A stretch of DNA of 64,000 bases from Tubiluchus corallicola (lineage: Eukaryota; Priapulida; Priapulimorpha; Priapulimorphida; Tubiluchidae), in NCBI GenBank assembly GCA_030141605.1, contig JAQGDQ010000263.1, positions 62,001 to 126,000 on the forward strand. The letters are read 5' to 3'. A model generated the notes under the pieces. The model was not told the origin of the DNA and did no database searches. It was given only the letters and a program-made list of their open reading frames with translations. Shown piece after piece: positions 12,119 to 24,259 of this stretch (position 1 is the stretch's first letter; each line of letters starts with the position of its first letter). The position numbers and the translations under genes were made by a program.

Positions 12119-14502
12119 TAATTATCAGAAACGCTTTGGCAGTATTAATCGTGTTAAAATGTATACTATTTATCAGATTTGAAAATGGGGTAGTATATGA
12201 AAAATCATCTTGTCTTCCTTTAAGAATCACCTTAAAGCTAAACACAGAGAAAAGTGAATGAAGAATCGTACGCGGAGACAGTTTTGAGGACTGAGTTACC
12301 ATCACGCTAGTAACAAGCAGAAAAGTCAACAAGTACATTAATACCACACGATGTGAAGTGAAGCGGTTTGTGACTTAAAAATTGACAAGTAACTTAAAAA
12401 CCCGTCAAGGAGCATCCCAGTACCACAAATGGTAAAATAAAATCTTATCCAAGTGACACGTTAGTTAAGGTTCATAAGTGCTACAACGAAGGCTGCAGTA
12501 AAAATCACCTAGTGCAAGCAAAGAGAAATGAATCACTCCAGGTATTATTTTGGTAACAAAAGAACCCGCAAAAAATTTTACGTATAAATCCACGTATAAT
12601 CAAAAATACGCGAACATCCTTCCTAGTGTTTGTTTACTTACCTAACGCAAAGCCAGCATCAGCAGCTTTTGTTAACTGAATTAAAGTTATATGGTTATAG
12701 ACAGAGTATAATGGATGACGTCAGAACAATGCCTTTGCGTCAGCAGTTTTCTAAGCGAAAATTGCCGAAAATAGAACATCTAATTAACTCGTTGGTACTC
12801 CTTTTGGTGGACGTGTCCTAAAATATAGCCCACATCATCGTGTAGCCCTGTTGTTCCTCTTTCTAAACAGCTGTATATCTCCTTCAGAGAGTCCCGCCAG
12901 GCGCCGCCAGAACGTTTTTTCTGCATGGTATTATTTTGTATTCCAGGTATTATTTTGGTAATAAGACAAAGCTACGTTTATAAGGTTAGGTAGCGGGCAG
13001 ACGTTTAATTTTTATAGTTGCAAGCTGAGCTAAACCTGTTCTGTTACTTCAATAAAATCATCATTACTCAATTAAGACGTGTTTGTTGAAGTTAAAGTAC
13101 ACATGGCTAGCGGCTATCTTGACTCACTAATGTGTTGCTAGATTCACTGTGTGTATATAAAGCGCAGTTCACACCGTGAAAACATTTTTAATAGCAAGTT
13201 TTACTCGTCAACACAAAATAGGTCGGTGACCCTGTGCGGAGCAAAAGAACGCCTAAAGACAAGCTGTTCAGAAGTTCATATAATCTAATTTCAAAAGTCA
13301 CTTAAAATTGTTAAAAACTACAGCCAGCTTACAGTTGTAAAACTATAGTAAACACCTGAGATAATTTACAACCCTGCCTAGTACCTTGTCCCTAATGAAA
13401 CACGACAGTCCTAATGAGAAGCATACAGTCTCATTAACCTTAGAGTTAAATAAACTAGGGTAATGCTTCTTGCGAGGCAGTCTTTTTGTCTTTAAGTAAA
13501 CTCAACTGAGTTTAATCAAACCAATGTGGGCCATATGGTGAAAATTAGAAGAGTACAGACCGTGCCGAAAAGAGAAGTCTAATTCACAAACTACTGCCAA
13601 AGTTTTCAAACTATAAAGTTAAATGCTCAAAGGTTTATACACTGAAAATGAAAATAACAGATTATATGTGTAAAAATGGAATAAACAGACTATAGAAGAA
13701 TGTGTTTTAAAATTACGTATTCTGTTTTTGTTTTTGAATTTTTTACAGAACTGATAATGTTAAAACAAAAAAATGTTCTTAGTACGGTGTACCATAAAAT
13801 CACAAAACGCAGACGGCATAATACCCAGCCGTAAAATTTCGAAAAACTTGAGGCAAAATAACAACCGGTAAACTACCCGACAGTCATTAGGTGCCAGATC
13901 ATTTCTGTTTTAAAGCAATAACGATAATCACGTTGTTTCCGGCAATAGCGATATTCGTTTATCGTTACGAAGCACGCGTCATCAGCACTTCATTTGTCCT
14001 GGGCCTGGCGTCGTACTGGTGTATAGGATTTTCTAAATAAACACCGTTAATGCTTGAAATGGCAGTTTACATTAATATGTAGCCAAACCAATGCTGAGAA
14101 ACACCAGGTGCCCAATATCAAAAGTATTGACAGGAAGCAAATACAATCCACTGTGTAGGACAGACTGTGTCAATCTTTTGCAAGCTGAAAACAATATCAT
14201 GACGTTAGAAACGTCTCAGACAAAAAGCAATACATGATAGTCCCCCCTTCTTGCAAAAAGCAATACATGATAGGCCCCCTCCCCCTTCTGGCCCTTCACC
14301 AGCAGAACGTTTTCTTGCAATCGAAGTTTTAAGGAATATTTAATTGCATATTTTAGAGAATGTGCTAAGGCAACCGTCTTTTGGATTTTAAAAAGCACAA
14401 GTCAACTTACATCACTGTCTTACTGCCATTCTCCGATTATAAATAAGAAACTTCTAAAGAACAAAAAAACCTTGAAGTTTTATGTCATTGCAGAATTTTT
14501 AC
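12119..14502. other. Gene-poor stretch
   Basis: No clear gene. A block around CCAGGTATTATTTTGGTAA occurs twice (about 12538 and 12943). TATAAAGCGC at about 13157 could be a TATA-like site but has no gene attached. One possible minus-strand microexon is listed separately. Confidence 0.5.
12642..12675 (-). CDS. Candidate minus-strand microexon (uncertain)
   Basis: On the minus strand a 34-bp segment has an acceptor-like TTTAATTCAG before it and a strong GTAAGT donor after it. Only one reading frame is open (LTKAADAGFAL plus one base), and it starts in phase 0. The semaphorin exon at 18747-18798 ends in phase 0 on the same strand, so this could be the next exon. I do not recognise the peptide as a semaphorin segment and the intron would be about 6 kb. 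It may equally be chance. Confidence 0.25.
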
Positions 14503-14634
14503 TTTACCTTAGTAACTGCGTGTAACTAACACTACTAACGTTTATGTTTACCTTAGTAACGGTGTGTAACTAACACTACTAACGTTTATGTTTACCTTAG
14601 TAACGGTGTGTAACTAACACTACTAACGTTTATG
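14503..14634. repeat. 44-bp tandem repeat, three copies
   Basis: Copies start at 14503, 14547 and 14591 with the unit TTTACCTTAGTAACGGTGTG plus 24 more bases. The first copy differs by one or two bases. Non-coding. Confidence 0.95.
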
Positions 14635-15639
14635 TTCTTCGTGGTCATTTTCATTGTCATCATCTGCATTTCATCACCTTCATGAAACGAGGGCACAATT
14701 AAGTGTTCACGGTCTGCTGGCTACGACAGTTAAACAGTGCCAAGTTTGGTTAATGAGCAGATGGGTGACCGGCATATCCAAGTCTCGACTCGTTTCTCTT
14801 TTTTGGATTAGAGGTGTCTATCGACATCTGAACATGAGTAAGCATGTCTGACAACTGAGTGTCTCCTATAGACCGAACAGTGTGGAAGAGGTTATCACCA
14901 CATTCATACACGATGTATCATAGAACCCACAAGAAACTTAAGGGATGTTCGCTGAAGCATAAAATCTGTCAGCAATTAACCATGTGACGTCATATTGCAG
15001 CACGTGCCAGACGAACAGCGACTAACGGCTCAAAAATTCACACATTCCATCCCTGATTTCGCAACAGCATGAGAAGCCAATTCAAGTACACCTCCCACAC
15101 GCACTGAGCAAGCACCACCCCCCCCCCCGGGGCCGGGCGACCAAACGCGTTCACAGCGTTTTCAAATCATAGCACCACGTTTCTTTTAAGAAACGCACTC
15201 AGTGAAAGCTGGGTTATTTAAACAAGCCACAACAGCAGACGTATCCGCAATTCGGTTTTACAACGTCCAAATGCCACGACGCGGTATTTATTTTCTAAGA
15301 AACTTTTTCATTGCTGTACACAGCGTACAAGAATGCTGGGTAAATACCACGCGGAACACAAAAGTTTGCCAAATCCGGGATGTGGTGAGAAACATTATAT
15401 AATTAGATTCCAAAATACAGTAAGAATTTCCCCCAATGGTCGTTGTAGACACGTGATGTTTCATAATAAAGGGAACTCCGTGCTCCTCTTGAAGTGAATT
15501 TGAGCCACAATCCTAATCATACAATGACGTTAAAGGAAGACTGGAAGATTTTTCACATACTATCCTATCTTCAAGTCCGATAAAAAGTATATATTTTAGC
15601 ACAATTAATGCTGCAAAAGCGTTCCTAATATTTAAAAAG
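14635..15639. other. Gene-free stretch
   Basis: No exon or element borders that I can support. A short C/G run lies near 15117-15135. Confidence 0.5.
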
Positions 15640-16150
15640 AAGGTTAAAAACTTAATTAACGTCTGGCGAGCCCAGCTATTGATGACATCACAAATGAACA
15701 TAATTTTCAACAGCACAAACATTCCATGAGCGTGTTGCACGTGTTTGCGAAAGCGAAAATTGAAGTACAGTGCTACTGTAACATATTCAGTACTAAAGCT
15801 AGACAAGATTGAAGATAAAAATTCAAATCTAAGTTTACCGCTGTGCTCACGCATGAGCTGTCGAACGTGCGTAGTTCGTCACAAACTAACACAGCTGAAC
15901 TGAGAGGTACAGCACCTGTTTTTGTGCAACACGTTTCCGAAATGCAGGCGCTAGTGCCCATCTAACTAGCGAATGGTAAAATGCATGTAACAGCGAAGAA
16001 CTAGTGGCGCGAACGTGAAATTGTGTTTGTGTGGTAATAATTCTTTGACGTAAGTCATTTTTGAAAAAAATAGTATGTTTCTTTCAATATTTTAAAGAGT
16101 AGATTGTTTTGACCTACAGTTTAAGATTGGGTGCGGTTTTGCTTTCTATC
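15640..16150 (+). repeat. Dispersed repeat family B, copy 3
   Basis: Begins TTAATTAACGTCTGGCGAGC and follows family B (ATTGATGACATCACAAATG, CACGTTTCCGAAATGCAGG, GATTGTTTTGACCTACAG). It is closer to the inverted copy at 11632-12118 than to the copy at 7320, because it shares the adjoining SINE segment. Confidence 0.85.
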
Positions 16151-16159
16151 ACGTACCTT

Positions 16160-16590
16160 ATCCTGATGCTGCTAGCTTTCTCGTACTGAAATCTAGATTC
16201 AGTTTTCACAAGTCCTCTGTCTAATAAGATTTATTCTCGGCGAACATTAGAAAAGTTTAACTTATTAAAAAGTGATTAAAGGTAATTCATCAATTTGATT
16301 TGACTAATAATTAATTTATAAATAATAAATGAAGAAATCTATGATGATAAATGGTAACTGTATTTCGAGCGAAGAATAAAAAACAAAACAATTTATTTGC
16401 CCGTAGGGATTCGAACGCAGAACTTCTGCATTCCAGGCAGATATTCTAAGCTGGGAAATTACCAACCGTTAGACAGTAGGGAAATTTCAATCGTTCGGAC
16501 TTAAAAATTTTATATGCAAGTTAATGGGCTAGCTTACTAATTAAATAATTACTATGCAGGGCAGATTCTAATAATTTAGGGTATAAATAT
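16160..16590 (-). repeat. SINE-bearing segment, inverted copy of 11195-11631
   Basis: This is the reverse complement of the 11.2-11.6 kb segment over about 430 bp. The tRNA-like head lies at 16399-16480 on the minus strand and is better preserved here: box B reads CGTTCGAATCCC, and the anticodon-like arm has a 5-bp stem TCTGC/GCAGA around the loop CTGGAAT. Confidence 0.8.
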
Positions 16591-17464
16591 GTTCTCTCGT
16601 TTTATCTCCCCCAATTTTAAGCAACAAACGCCCTACAATCACACGAAGCATGCTTAAGGGAACGATTTTTTGCATAATTATGACAGCATGAAATCACCTC
16701 ACCCAATTTTAGTGTCCCCATAAAAATGAAGAAAAGAATAGAGTATTCCATAAAAATTCATCCAATGTTATGAGCATTACACCTAAACTGTCCTGTTGCT
16801 TAGCAACAGCTAGTATGTGATTTAATAACTCTAATTTGCCACACCATTTAAAATTAAAAATGGCAAATTTTAAGACAAACCGGAATCAATTTCTGAATAA
16901 AACGACTAAATGTGGTAAACAGAAGTTTAGAGCCAAACAAAATTGGAAGTTTACAGTCAAAGAAAACAGAATTACTGTTAGCTGAAGTAAAACTTCTACA
17001 CAATAGCGTCTGCACGTTTTAACCTTGAGATAAGACCACTTTAAGCCAAACTAGTATTTGGATTAGCATACTCTGTGCAAAGTTGAAAATGATGGTAGGA
17101 TGATCATTATGTAAATTGCCGCCAGTGTTTCTGTCAAATAGATGTTGTTATTAAAGGCGACAATACAAACACTCTATACGCATAATGTAAGATGGCTACA
17201 GGGAATGATATTCCTTCACAAGCTAGAGAAAGAACCTTGGATCACATACACTTAATTTACATATTATATGTTTAACTCTAGAAAAAGAACCTACAGAACT
17301 AATCAATTAGAGTAAAACTATTGTTAGTTTGCGTCTTTGTTTGTTTATTTCACTGTTTGTTTGTTTTATTTGTTTCCTTCTTTATCTGCTTATTCTATTC
17401 ATTAGCATTTTTTAAATTAAAAATTTAATTTTTAAATTTGTTACTGCCATATTTGTTTTAGTAA
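16591..17464. other. Gene-free stretch
   Basis: AT-rich sequence. A palindromic GTTGCTTAGCAAC at about 16795 resembles an RFX X-box, but no gene start is visible near it. Confidence 0.4.
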
Positions 17465-17468
17465 TATG

Positions 17469-17818
17469 CAGGGCCGGATAATGACATTTTGGGGCAACTT
17501 GGCTAATGAAATCACGGGACCCCTCAGATGGACCCACAATCTAATCCGCTGTCACATATTTCAGCAACATCTGCATAGCTGGGGGCACCATATTTCAAAT
17601 AAAGGACTTCAAACAGGGACCATTATGTAAACTAAAGGGCCGTTTAAATCAAATAAAAGGCCTCAAACAAGAATCCTTTACGTCAAATGAGGAGCCTCTT
17701 TAAAACTGGATTTTCAGACTTCCTGGCCTCCTTTTTTACAAGTCAGCAATGCAAAGTAGGGCCCCCCAAACTTTAGGGGCCCTAGGCTGTAGCCTATGGG
17801 GTAATCCAGCCAAGCTGA
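17469..17818. mobile_element. Probable hAT-like non-autonomous element
   Basis: The left end CAGGGCCGGATAATG and the right end, read inward as CAGCTTGGCTGGATTACCCC, are imperfect inverted repeats of hAT type. Internal GGGCCCC-rich patches are also typical. I cannot find a clean 8-bp target duplication, so the borders are approximate. Confidence 0.45.
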
Positions 17819-18046
17819 CATGTAAATTTGTCCAGATTGTACACTTCTGGGATCTCGGAACTGTTAAAGTTCGTGTTTAATTGTTTGGTCTACTTGTCAA
17901 CTTACATTTGGTCATTTTGTATTTTCAATATTTGCTAATTAGATAGTTAGTATAAACATAATTTATTATAGGATTGGATCACACAGTTTGAACAACATGA
18001 TTTAGGATCCTCACCACAACAAACTATATACACTATTTACAAAAAC

Positions 18047-18194
18047 ATTTACAGTCAGAATAGACTATGCCTACATAAGCTGAGAAGTTTTACTACAAGA
18101 TTTCATTAGATATTAGTAACATTTACAGTCAGAATAGACGATAACTACACAAGCTGACAAGTTTTACTACAAGATTACATTAGACATTAGTAGA
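18047..18194. repeat. 74-bp tandem duplication
   Basis: The unit ATTTACAGTCAGAATAGAC plus about 55 more bases occurs at 18047 and again at 18121, differing by a few substitutions. Confidence 0.9.
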
Positions 18195-18260
18195 AAATGA
18201 CGGTTAGAAAATATTAATGTACGATTATTTAAGACTGATGCATTTCATATCAGATAGAAA

Positions 18261-18520
18261 CTACTGGAAGCGTTTAGTACGTAATATAAAGTCATGTATA
18301 CATTGGAATATTTTACAGTTAACAACATAGTTAAATTCATCTTTTCCGAATAATAACAACTTTAACAGATCATTAGTTCCTAAGGCAGCTATATTAAGGT
18401 TTTCGGGCAAAAGTATTGCATTTAATTTATCAAACATAACAACCCTAGTTTGTTGATACAATGGGCAGTGCAACAAAAAGTGTTCAACAGACTCAAATCG
18501 AAATCCACCGTTACAATTCT
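18261..18520 (-). pseudogene. Non-LTR retrotransposon 3' fragment (zinc-knuckle end)
   Basis: On the minus strand the frame reads KNCNGGFRFESVEHFLLHCP, then LYQQTRVVMFDKL. The E-S-V-x-H-F-L-L-x-C-P-x-Y block is the C-terminal zinc-binding segment of many LINE reverse-transcriptase proteins. The second Cys of the expected CxxC is a Gly, and an in-frame stop lies just upstream, so it is a dead, 5'-truncated copy. It lies just beyond the semaphorin exon on the same strand but is not part of that gene. Confidence 0.65.
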
Positions 18521-18746
18521 TTGCTATTTACTGATATGTTTCTTGTTATGTAGTCATATAAAAATCATGTAATTTATTTTTATAAAAATAGTCCAAATTT
18601 TCCAAAAGTGAAGACGAAAAAGCATAATGCATCAATGCACAAAACAAAACGAGAAAATGCTTGAATTTTGTTTCATCTTTGCGAAATGTGAAGATTTACA
18701 TCTGACTATTCAACAAGTTTAATGTGACATATTATTAACAACTCAC

Positions 18747-18798
18747 CCGACTATCAACTTGTTTAAAATCCTCTAACCGAATAGCATAGACGTAATCC
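18747..18798 (-). CDS. Semaphorin, sema-domain exon (second in window)
   Basis: The minus strand reads an acceptor (CATCTTTTCAG), 52 coding bases and a GTGAGT donor. After completing one codon shared with the exon at 20217-20307 it gives R-DYVYAIRLEDFKQVDSR. The join produces LLLVGARDYVYAIRLED, matching the conserved semaphorin opening L-L-V-G-A-R-(N/D)-x-V-Y-x-I-x-L-(E/N)-D-L. Entry phase 2 matches the upstream exon, and exit is in phase 0. The next exon, expected to hold the W...C-x-x-KG region, was not found with confidence at lower coordinates. Confidence 0.85.
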
Positions 18799-19321
18799 CT
18801 GAAAAGATGAATAATCAAACAGAATTAACAAAAAATATTTCAGCCCATATATTCAAAACCAGTTTGATTAAATTCTCACCTTGCTTACGGCCTGGTAAGT
18901 CAAACTAGAGTGAAAAGTGTGCCAAAAATGAAAAACGAGCCACATAAAAGACTAAGCTGATTTGATAATAGAAGGGATTAAACATGAAATATGGATTCAT
19001 TACAGAAACTATCAATTGAAACCCATTCTCTAAACTGTAAAGATTAGACTTTTGTGTCTTCAAATTTTATAATGTGATGCAGTAGTGATGAAGAGTAAAT
19101 TCACAGCCCCCAACAACTGGAATAAAATAAGTGCCCAAATAAAAATACACAAAACTATTTATAGTTTCAAAAAGTACTTGAAAAGGACCATTTTTGATTC
19201 ATACTTATAATACATTTTTAATGCTTCCATGTCTCATGCAGTCGCAATGTATGACCTCCAATCAATTATAATGTTATTTCAATATAGCTCTAAGTAAAAC
19301 ATACACTGTGGTCGTTTCTTC

Positions 19322-19690
19322 TCCTCTTTTCCTTCTTCCTATCCCTAATCTTACTATTTTCCCATTCCATCACGTCTACTAACCCTAACCATTCTTTCAT
19401 TCGCTCATCCTCCCCTCCCTTCCTTCTTCCTATCCCTAATCTTACTATTTTCTTTCCATTCCATCATGTCTACTAACCCTAACCATTCTTTCATTCACTC
19501 ATTCCCTCCTGCCTTCCTTCTTCCTATCCCTAATCTTACTATTTTTCCCATTTCATCATGTCCACTAACCCTAACCATTCTTTCATTCACTCATTCTCTC
19601 CTGCCTTCCTTCTTCCTATCCCTAATCTTACTATTTTTTCCATTCCATCATGTCCACTAACCCTAACCATTCTTTCATTCACTCATTTCT
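19322..19690. repeat. ~92-bp tandem repeat, four copies
   Basis: TATCCCTAATCTTACTATTT recurs at 19340, 19431, 19525 and 19617, so the period is 91-94 bp. Each unit includes CTAACCCTAACCATTC, a telomere-like CCCTAA pair. The array lies within the semaphorin intron (between 18798 and 20217). Confidence 0.9.
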
Positions 19691-19860
19691 GCCACCTTAG
19701 CAAGTCAAGCTTTCAAGGTGTCATACAGCAACTCTTTTATTTGGTTAATTTGACTTCATGAAAGTTCTTTTTACCTATACTGTTTCTTTTTTTCAATAAT
19801 ATTGTATGTTGATGTATTGTATATGTATTGCTCGAGTGAAATAAATTGATTGATTGATTG
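19691..19860 (+). mobile_element. Retroelement 3' tail ending in (ATTG)n
   Basis: The segment ends GAGTGAAATAAATTGATTGA with four ATTG units. An AATAAA-like signal followed by a short tetranucleotide run is typical of CR1- or Jockey-type LINE 3' ends. No protein-coding part remains. Confidence 0.45.
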
Positions 19861-20216
19861 AGATGCAGTAAAGTATTTCTAAAAACTGAAACGTATCCAT
19901 TACAACACAGGCAAATTCTATATAATATTAGTGCATATTCAATTCAAAGGTCAGATCAGGGTCAGGGAGGACAATGTGATAATAGTGACCAATTTAAAGG
20001 CTTTCGACATGTTTATTATTTTCACTACTATTGCATTTGATATTGCCTTTAAAGCAGTAAATCTTTTTACACAAAACCACGAAGATTATTCAGATAAAGC
20101 TGGCAAACAGCAATCATATTTTTCACTATTTGTTTTGGTATGAAAAACGTGAAAGTATTTTAATCTTATCAAACAATTATCTGTGACCAAAGACATATGT
20201 TCTTGTATCAACTTAC

Positions 20217-20307
20217 CTCGCTCCTACTAATAATAAGTCACCATCTCGCTCTAATATCTTGAAATAATCTGGAAACGTGTCGTTGCCTTTGAATACGCCT
20301 TCAAATC
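20217..20307 (-). CDS. Semaphorin, sema-domain exon (first in window)
   Basis: Minus-strand exon of 91 bp with acceptor TTTTTTTCTTCAG and donor GAG|GTAAGT. It reads FEGVFKGNDTFPDYFKILER then DGDLLLVGA plus two bases. Semaphorins are secreted or membrane-bound guidance cues whose N-terminal seven-bladed sema propeller binds plexins. The F-x-GN-(D/E)-(T/S)-x-x-x-(Y/H)-FK-(I/L)-L-x-x-D-G-D-x-LLVGAR opening is characteristic, closest to class 1/6 as I remember them. Entry phase is 1, so an upstream exon with the signal peptide must lie at a higher coordinate; I could not identify it. Plexins and MET also have sema domains but lack this exact opening. Confidence 0.88.
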
Positions 20308-23300
20308 CTGAAGAAAAAAATCATTATATTTTCTGGGTAGGAAATTTACGGCATGCATCTGCTGTATTAATAACAATGCCATGCAAAATTGATTAAAAGA
20401 CTAATTTGATTTGTTACATATGAGAATCGTCCGCATTAAAGACTTACACGAAGTTTTATTACATGACCAGAAAGTGGGCGATATAGATAAAATTGACACT
20501 AAAATATACGACATCTCCATTTTATTACATCCACTAAATTTGAAATTTTGAGAAAATGAAAGATTTTTTTCTTTCGCGAGAAATGTCACATGCTGAATGT
20601 GACGAAAATGGGAATCACATGCTGATAAATTAGTTTTTAACTCGACCGCTAGGGCAAAACGACCCCTAGAATTGCTTGTGCAAGTAGAATACAATTTGAC
20701 AGAGAAAATGAATGTAGAGTGCATTAAGCTAAATAGACAAATAACAGACGCATGCAAGAATGATTTTGAAAAGCTGACGATTAATACCTATTATGAAAGA
20801 AGTTGATCGAGATCAAAGATTATCATAACTATTACATATACACATAATTATAGCATCATGAATTTTGCAGGCAACATATGACTGTCCTTTACTTAATAGC
20901 CAGGGATGCACCTAGAAATTTACCATCGTTTATTAGCAGGTAAAAGTGTGTAAAAGGACGTACAACAATAATTGTGATAGTTCAAACTGAAGAAAGCCAT
21001 TTCGATTAATAATATTTGGACATAAAGCGCAATAACTACACTTATAAAGCATACAAATAAATGCTTTCATTAAATTATTACTTTATAACAGTCCCTTTTG
21101 TTTGTGATCAAACAGAGTAAATTAATTTAAATAGCATCATTGTTTTATGCTGTAGCATCAATTCAGTAACTGTACCAGTAGCCATTTAAATCATTCAAAT
21201 AATACATTACATCCCACTTCTGACACCACTATATTATTTAAGTCGAAAACAAGAATGTGCTAAATTCATTCTGAATACTAAGGAAAATTTAGAGTTTCAA
21301 AATTTTATAAGTAAACAGTAGGGCCCTCTGAAAGACTTAACAGACGCTTATCACATAAGCCCACATATAACAAAGTACACTGCCTGATCAAGAATGGGAA
21401 GCATTGACGTTCAGGAAATAAAAAAAACCAATCCTGTTTCCTACATAAAAAAATCAGCTGGCACCTGAAACAGCAGATAGCTTGTTTGGGACGAACACCA
21501 ATCGTAAAAGAGATGCTTTTATAAAAGAAATATCATTAAGCAACAGACACGAATGAGTCACTGCATTCTGTCTGGAAAATTTTGTAGACCTGATGAATTA
21601 TTTGGCTCACAGGTACACAGACCAGGGCTTTGATTCATAGTCACTCAGCACTCGTCTACGTGCACCTGGCCCTGCATGACATTATAGTGTTGTACACCAC
21701 GGTGCAATTGTTATATCCGAAGAAAACCCTGTTTTTTCACACCACTACCCGAATTTACAATGAAAACAGTGGGAGCTCTGCACCTTGTTTTGATCAGTAA
21801 AAATTCTTAAAGCAATTTAAACTAGGAGGATGCTCAGTAGAACCTGTTTCTCCTGCCATGTTTTTAAGATTAGTTAATGTCATACTAAAACGCACGCAAA
21901 GACGTCCTAGATTAATGGACTATAGCGACTGGTAAGTCTGGTATGGATACTACAGTGTATTTCCAAAAATTACATACTACAGCTAATAAGTATTCTCCAA
22001 CAAGTTCGTTAAGATTTAGTTTTACTTTGAAAATTTCTTGAAAATGCTAGAAAATGCACGAAAATAAAGGAGTTCAAACGGTCGCTGATTTGGATTCTTT
22101 CGCACCAAATTCAGTTTTTCATTAAGACTACAGTAAGTAAATTGTCTCAGATTAACGATAAAAACGTTATTAGTTCTCTTTTTCAAACTGAAGCTTCTTG
22201 GGCAGTTTTCTCAATTGTTTCTTCGTTTTTGAACTTCTTTATCCGTGTCACATCAACTTTCTAGCGCTTAGAAAACAGCCTGGGGTCCACAATTTGTCAA
22301 GTGTTCAAAATATCTTTGCATGCAGTCAAAGAGTCTGAGTCGAAGGTAAATTATATTTAAAACGTTATGCTCGTATGCTCGTATACTCGTATTGTAATTC
22401 GGCCCTTAAAAATTAATGAATACACGAGTTCTGATATATTATAGCACTTAAGCTGCCGTGACACTCAGTTTTTAGCAATTTTGACTGTAACAAATCAACA
22501 TTTGGTATATCAAATTTCTGAAAAGTGCCAACTCGCTAGAGAATGCCAGCTCTTTCCGAGAGCATTATACATTTCCGGTGAAGCAATTTTTACTCATGAA
22601 GCGTGCGTGGCTTCCCCGGGGGATGTTGAAAACTTTCCTGACACATCCTGCAGTCAGTTCTAATTAAAATTTCTGGAATTCTCCCACGTTTGAGCGCTTT
22701 GGTTTCACAACAGCCTTTCTGCAACGTCTAACGCCTGCAAGTGGACCGAGCAACTTCAGAACTGGCACATCAGGCGGGTTATTTTAGAGTGAACTGCATC
22801 AAGCAGATTTTTTTAGGCTACAGATGTGCAATTAGGTCGACAAATAACGCGACGGTAGGTATCAAATTGTAACGGCATGAAGCCAGACCCTTAGAAGCAA
22901 CTCGTTAACTCCCCCCCCCCTCCCGGGTTTCTTTACAAGAGTATTCCCGTGCGTACAAATACCAAATTCGCTGATTGCTCAATACTGGACAGTCTCAATC
23001 CCGTGTAGAAACAAACATAATGGGCTGACGTTCAAAGCAAGAAAGAAGCTATTTGGTTTGCACCGTACAGAGATCTACACTGGTGTCATTTCTATTAGCA
23101 AGTTTTCCTCTTTGCTAAAAGGTTTAATCCTCCCAAGTTCATCATGCCATCGTTATGGGACAAAATGCATCTACGAATGACTAATCCGCACGGCAAATCT
23201 GTAAACAATTTCTCCCATGAAAAACTTTAAAAGTTTATTACCACAACCGCAGTATTCATCTATTAATCCGAACCCCGACTTACTACCGGTAATAATTGTT

Positions 23301-23848
23301 TTAGCGTAATCTAAATGGAAAACTCTATTTAGCCGGCATAAGTAAATAAATTATTAGCTGGCTGGTGGCATAAAGCTGCAGTACACACAGACACACACAC
23401 AGTCAGAAAAATCCGATTATGTTTTCCTTCACGTCTAATCAACAAGTTAATTAGGCGTTTCTCAAACAGCTTGCACAATGCAGCTCTTTCGCAAAACTAA
23501 CTGATTTGAAGAGAAATAGTGTTGGGCTAAGAATGCCTCCTATTAACACACAACTAGGCAGTATTTGACTTATAACTTTTACTACAGGTGCCTTATTGTC
23601 TAGCGTCCTTGCAGAAAAAAGTGCAGAACGACTAATGTTTAGTTTACCGTGACAGTGATTTTAACTTGCTATGTGTTGAAATAAGTACAACTGCTTAGTC
23701 TTAAAAACAACTGAGCTAAATTAACGAATTGCTTAAATAATTAATTAAGAAAAGACAACCGAACACCACTGTATAAAGAAAGAAAATTATCATAAAAAAA
23801 CATAATTGAAAAATGAAATCTTTGGGCATTTACACTGATCCTATAATG
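20308..23848. other. Gene-poor stretch (probable semaphorin 5' intron)
   Basis: No second exon could be supported. Minus-strand open frames here (for example 20401-20757) lack a domain, and a 60-codon plus-strand frame at 22481-22663 has no splice context. The missing first exon or exons of the semaphorin should lie in or beyond this stretch. Confidence 0.5.
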
Positions 23849-24251
23849 CAGGGGTGTGCAAATTATCTGACTAGCCGGGCCACATTAAACATTCCCGCAA
23901 TTCCTATGGGCCCACATGCAGTTTGGTCGAGGAGCCAAGTACAGTAGGACCTAATAACGATTTTTTGCATCCGATTTGCACACATCATTACTACTGTACT
24001 CAAGAAACTATTTTAGAAGTTATTAAAATTTATATTAAAAAACCATATATTTCGTCATGTCCGACAGTGACATTAAGTGACAACGGTCTTGGTTAATGCC
24101 ATCCGATCTAGAGGAAAAAACTACCCGCACTATCTTTGGGATCGTGGCACGGACTTCAGTTGGATCGCGTGGGCCGCACTTTCATTACGTTGACAAACCT
24201 CTTCGCGGGTCACACAAGATCTCTCGGCGGGCCGCAGTTTGCACACCCCTG
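23849..24251. mobile_element. hAT-type MITE with perfect 8-bp target duplication
   Basis: Perfect inverted ends CAGGGGTGTGCAAA and TTTGCACACCCCTG enclose 403 bp, flanked on both sides by the 8-bp duplication CTATAATG (23841-23848 and 24252-24259). An 8-bp duplication with CAGGGGT ends is diagnostic of hAT elements. The interior (GGGCCACATTAA, GGGCCGCAGTTTG) is also typical, and there is no transposase. Confidence 0.95.
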
Positions 24252-24259
24252 CTATAATG

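Noticed and set aside
16790-16812. RFX X-box-like GTTGCTTAGCAAC
   Set aside because: One isolated palindrome in gene-free DNA, expected by chance at this scale.
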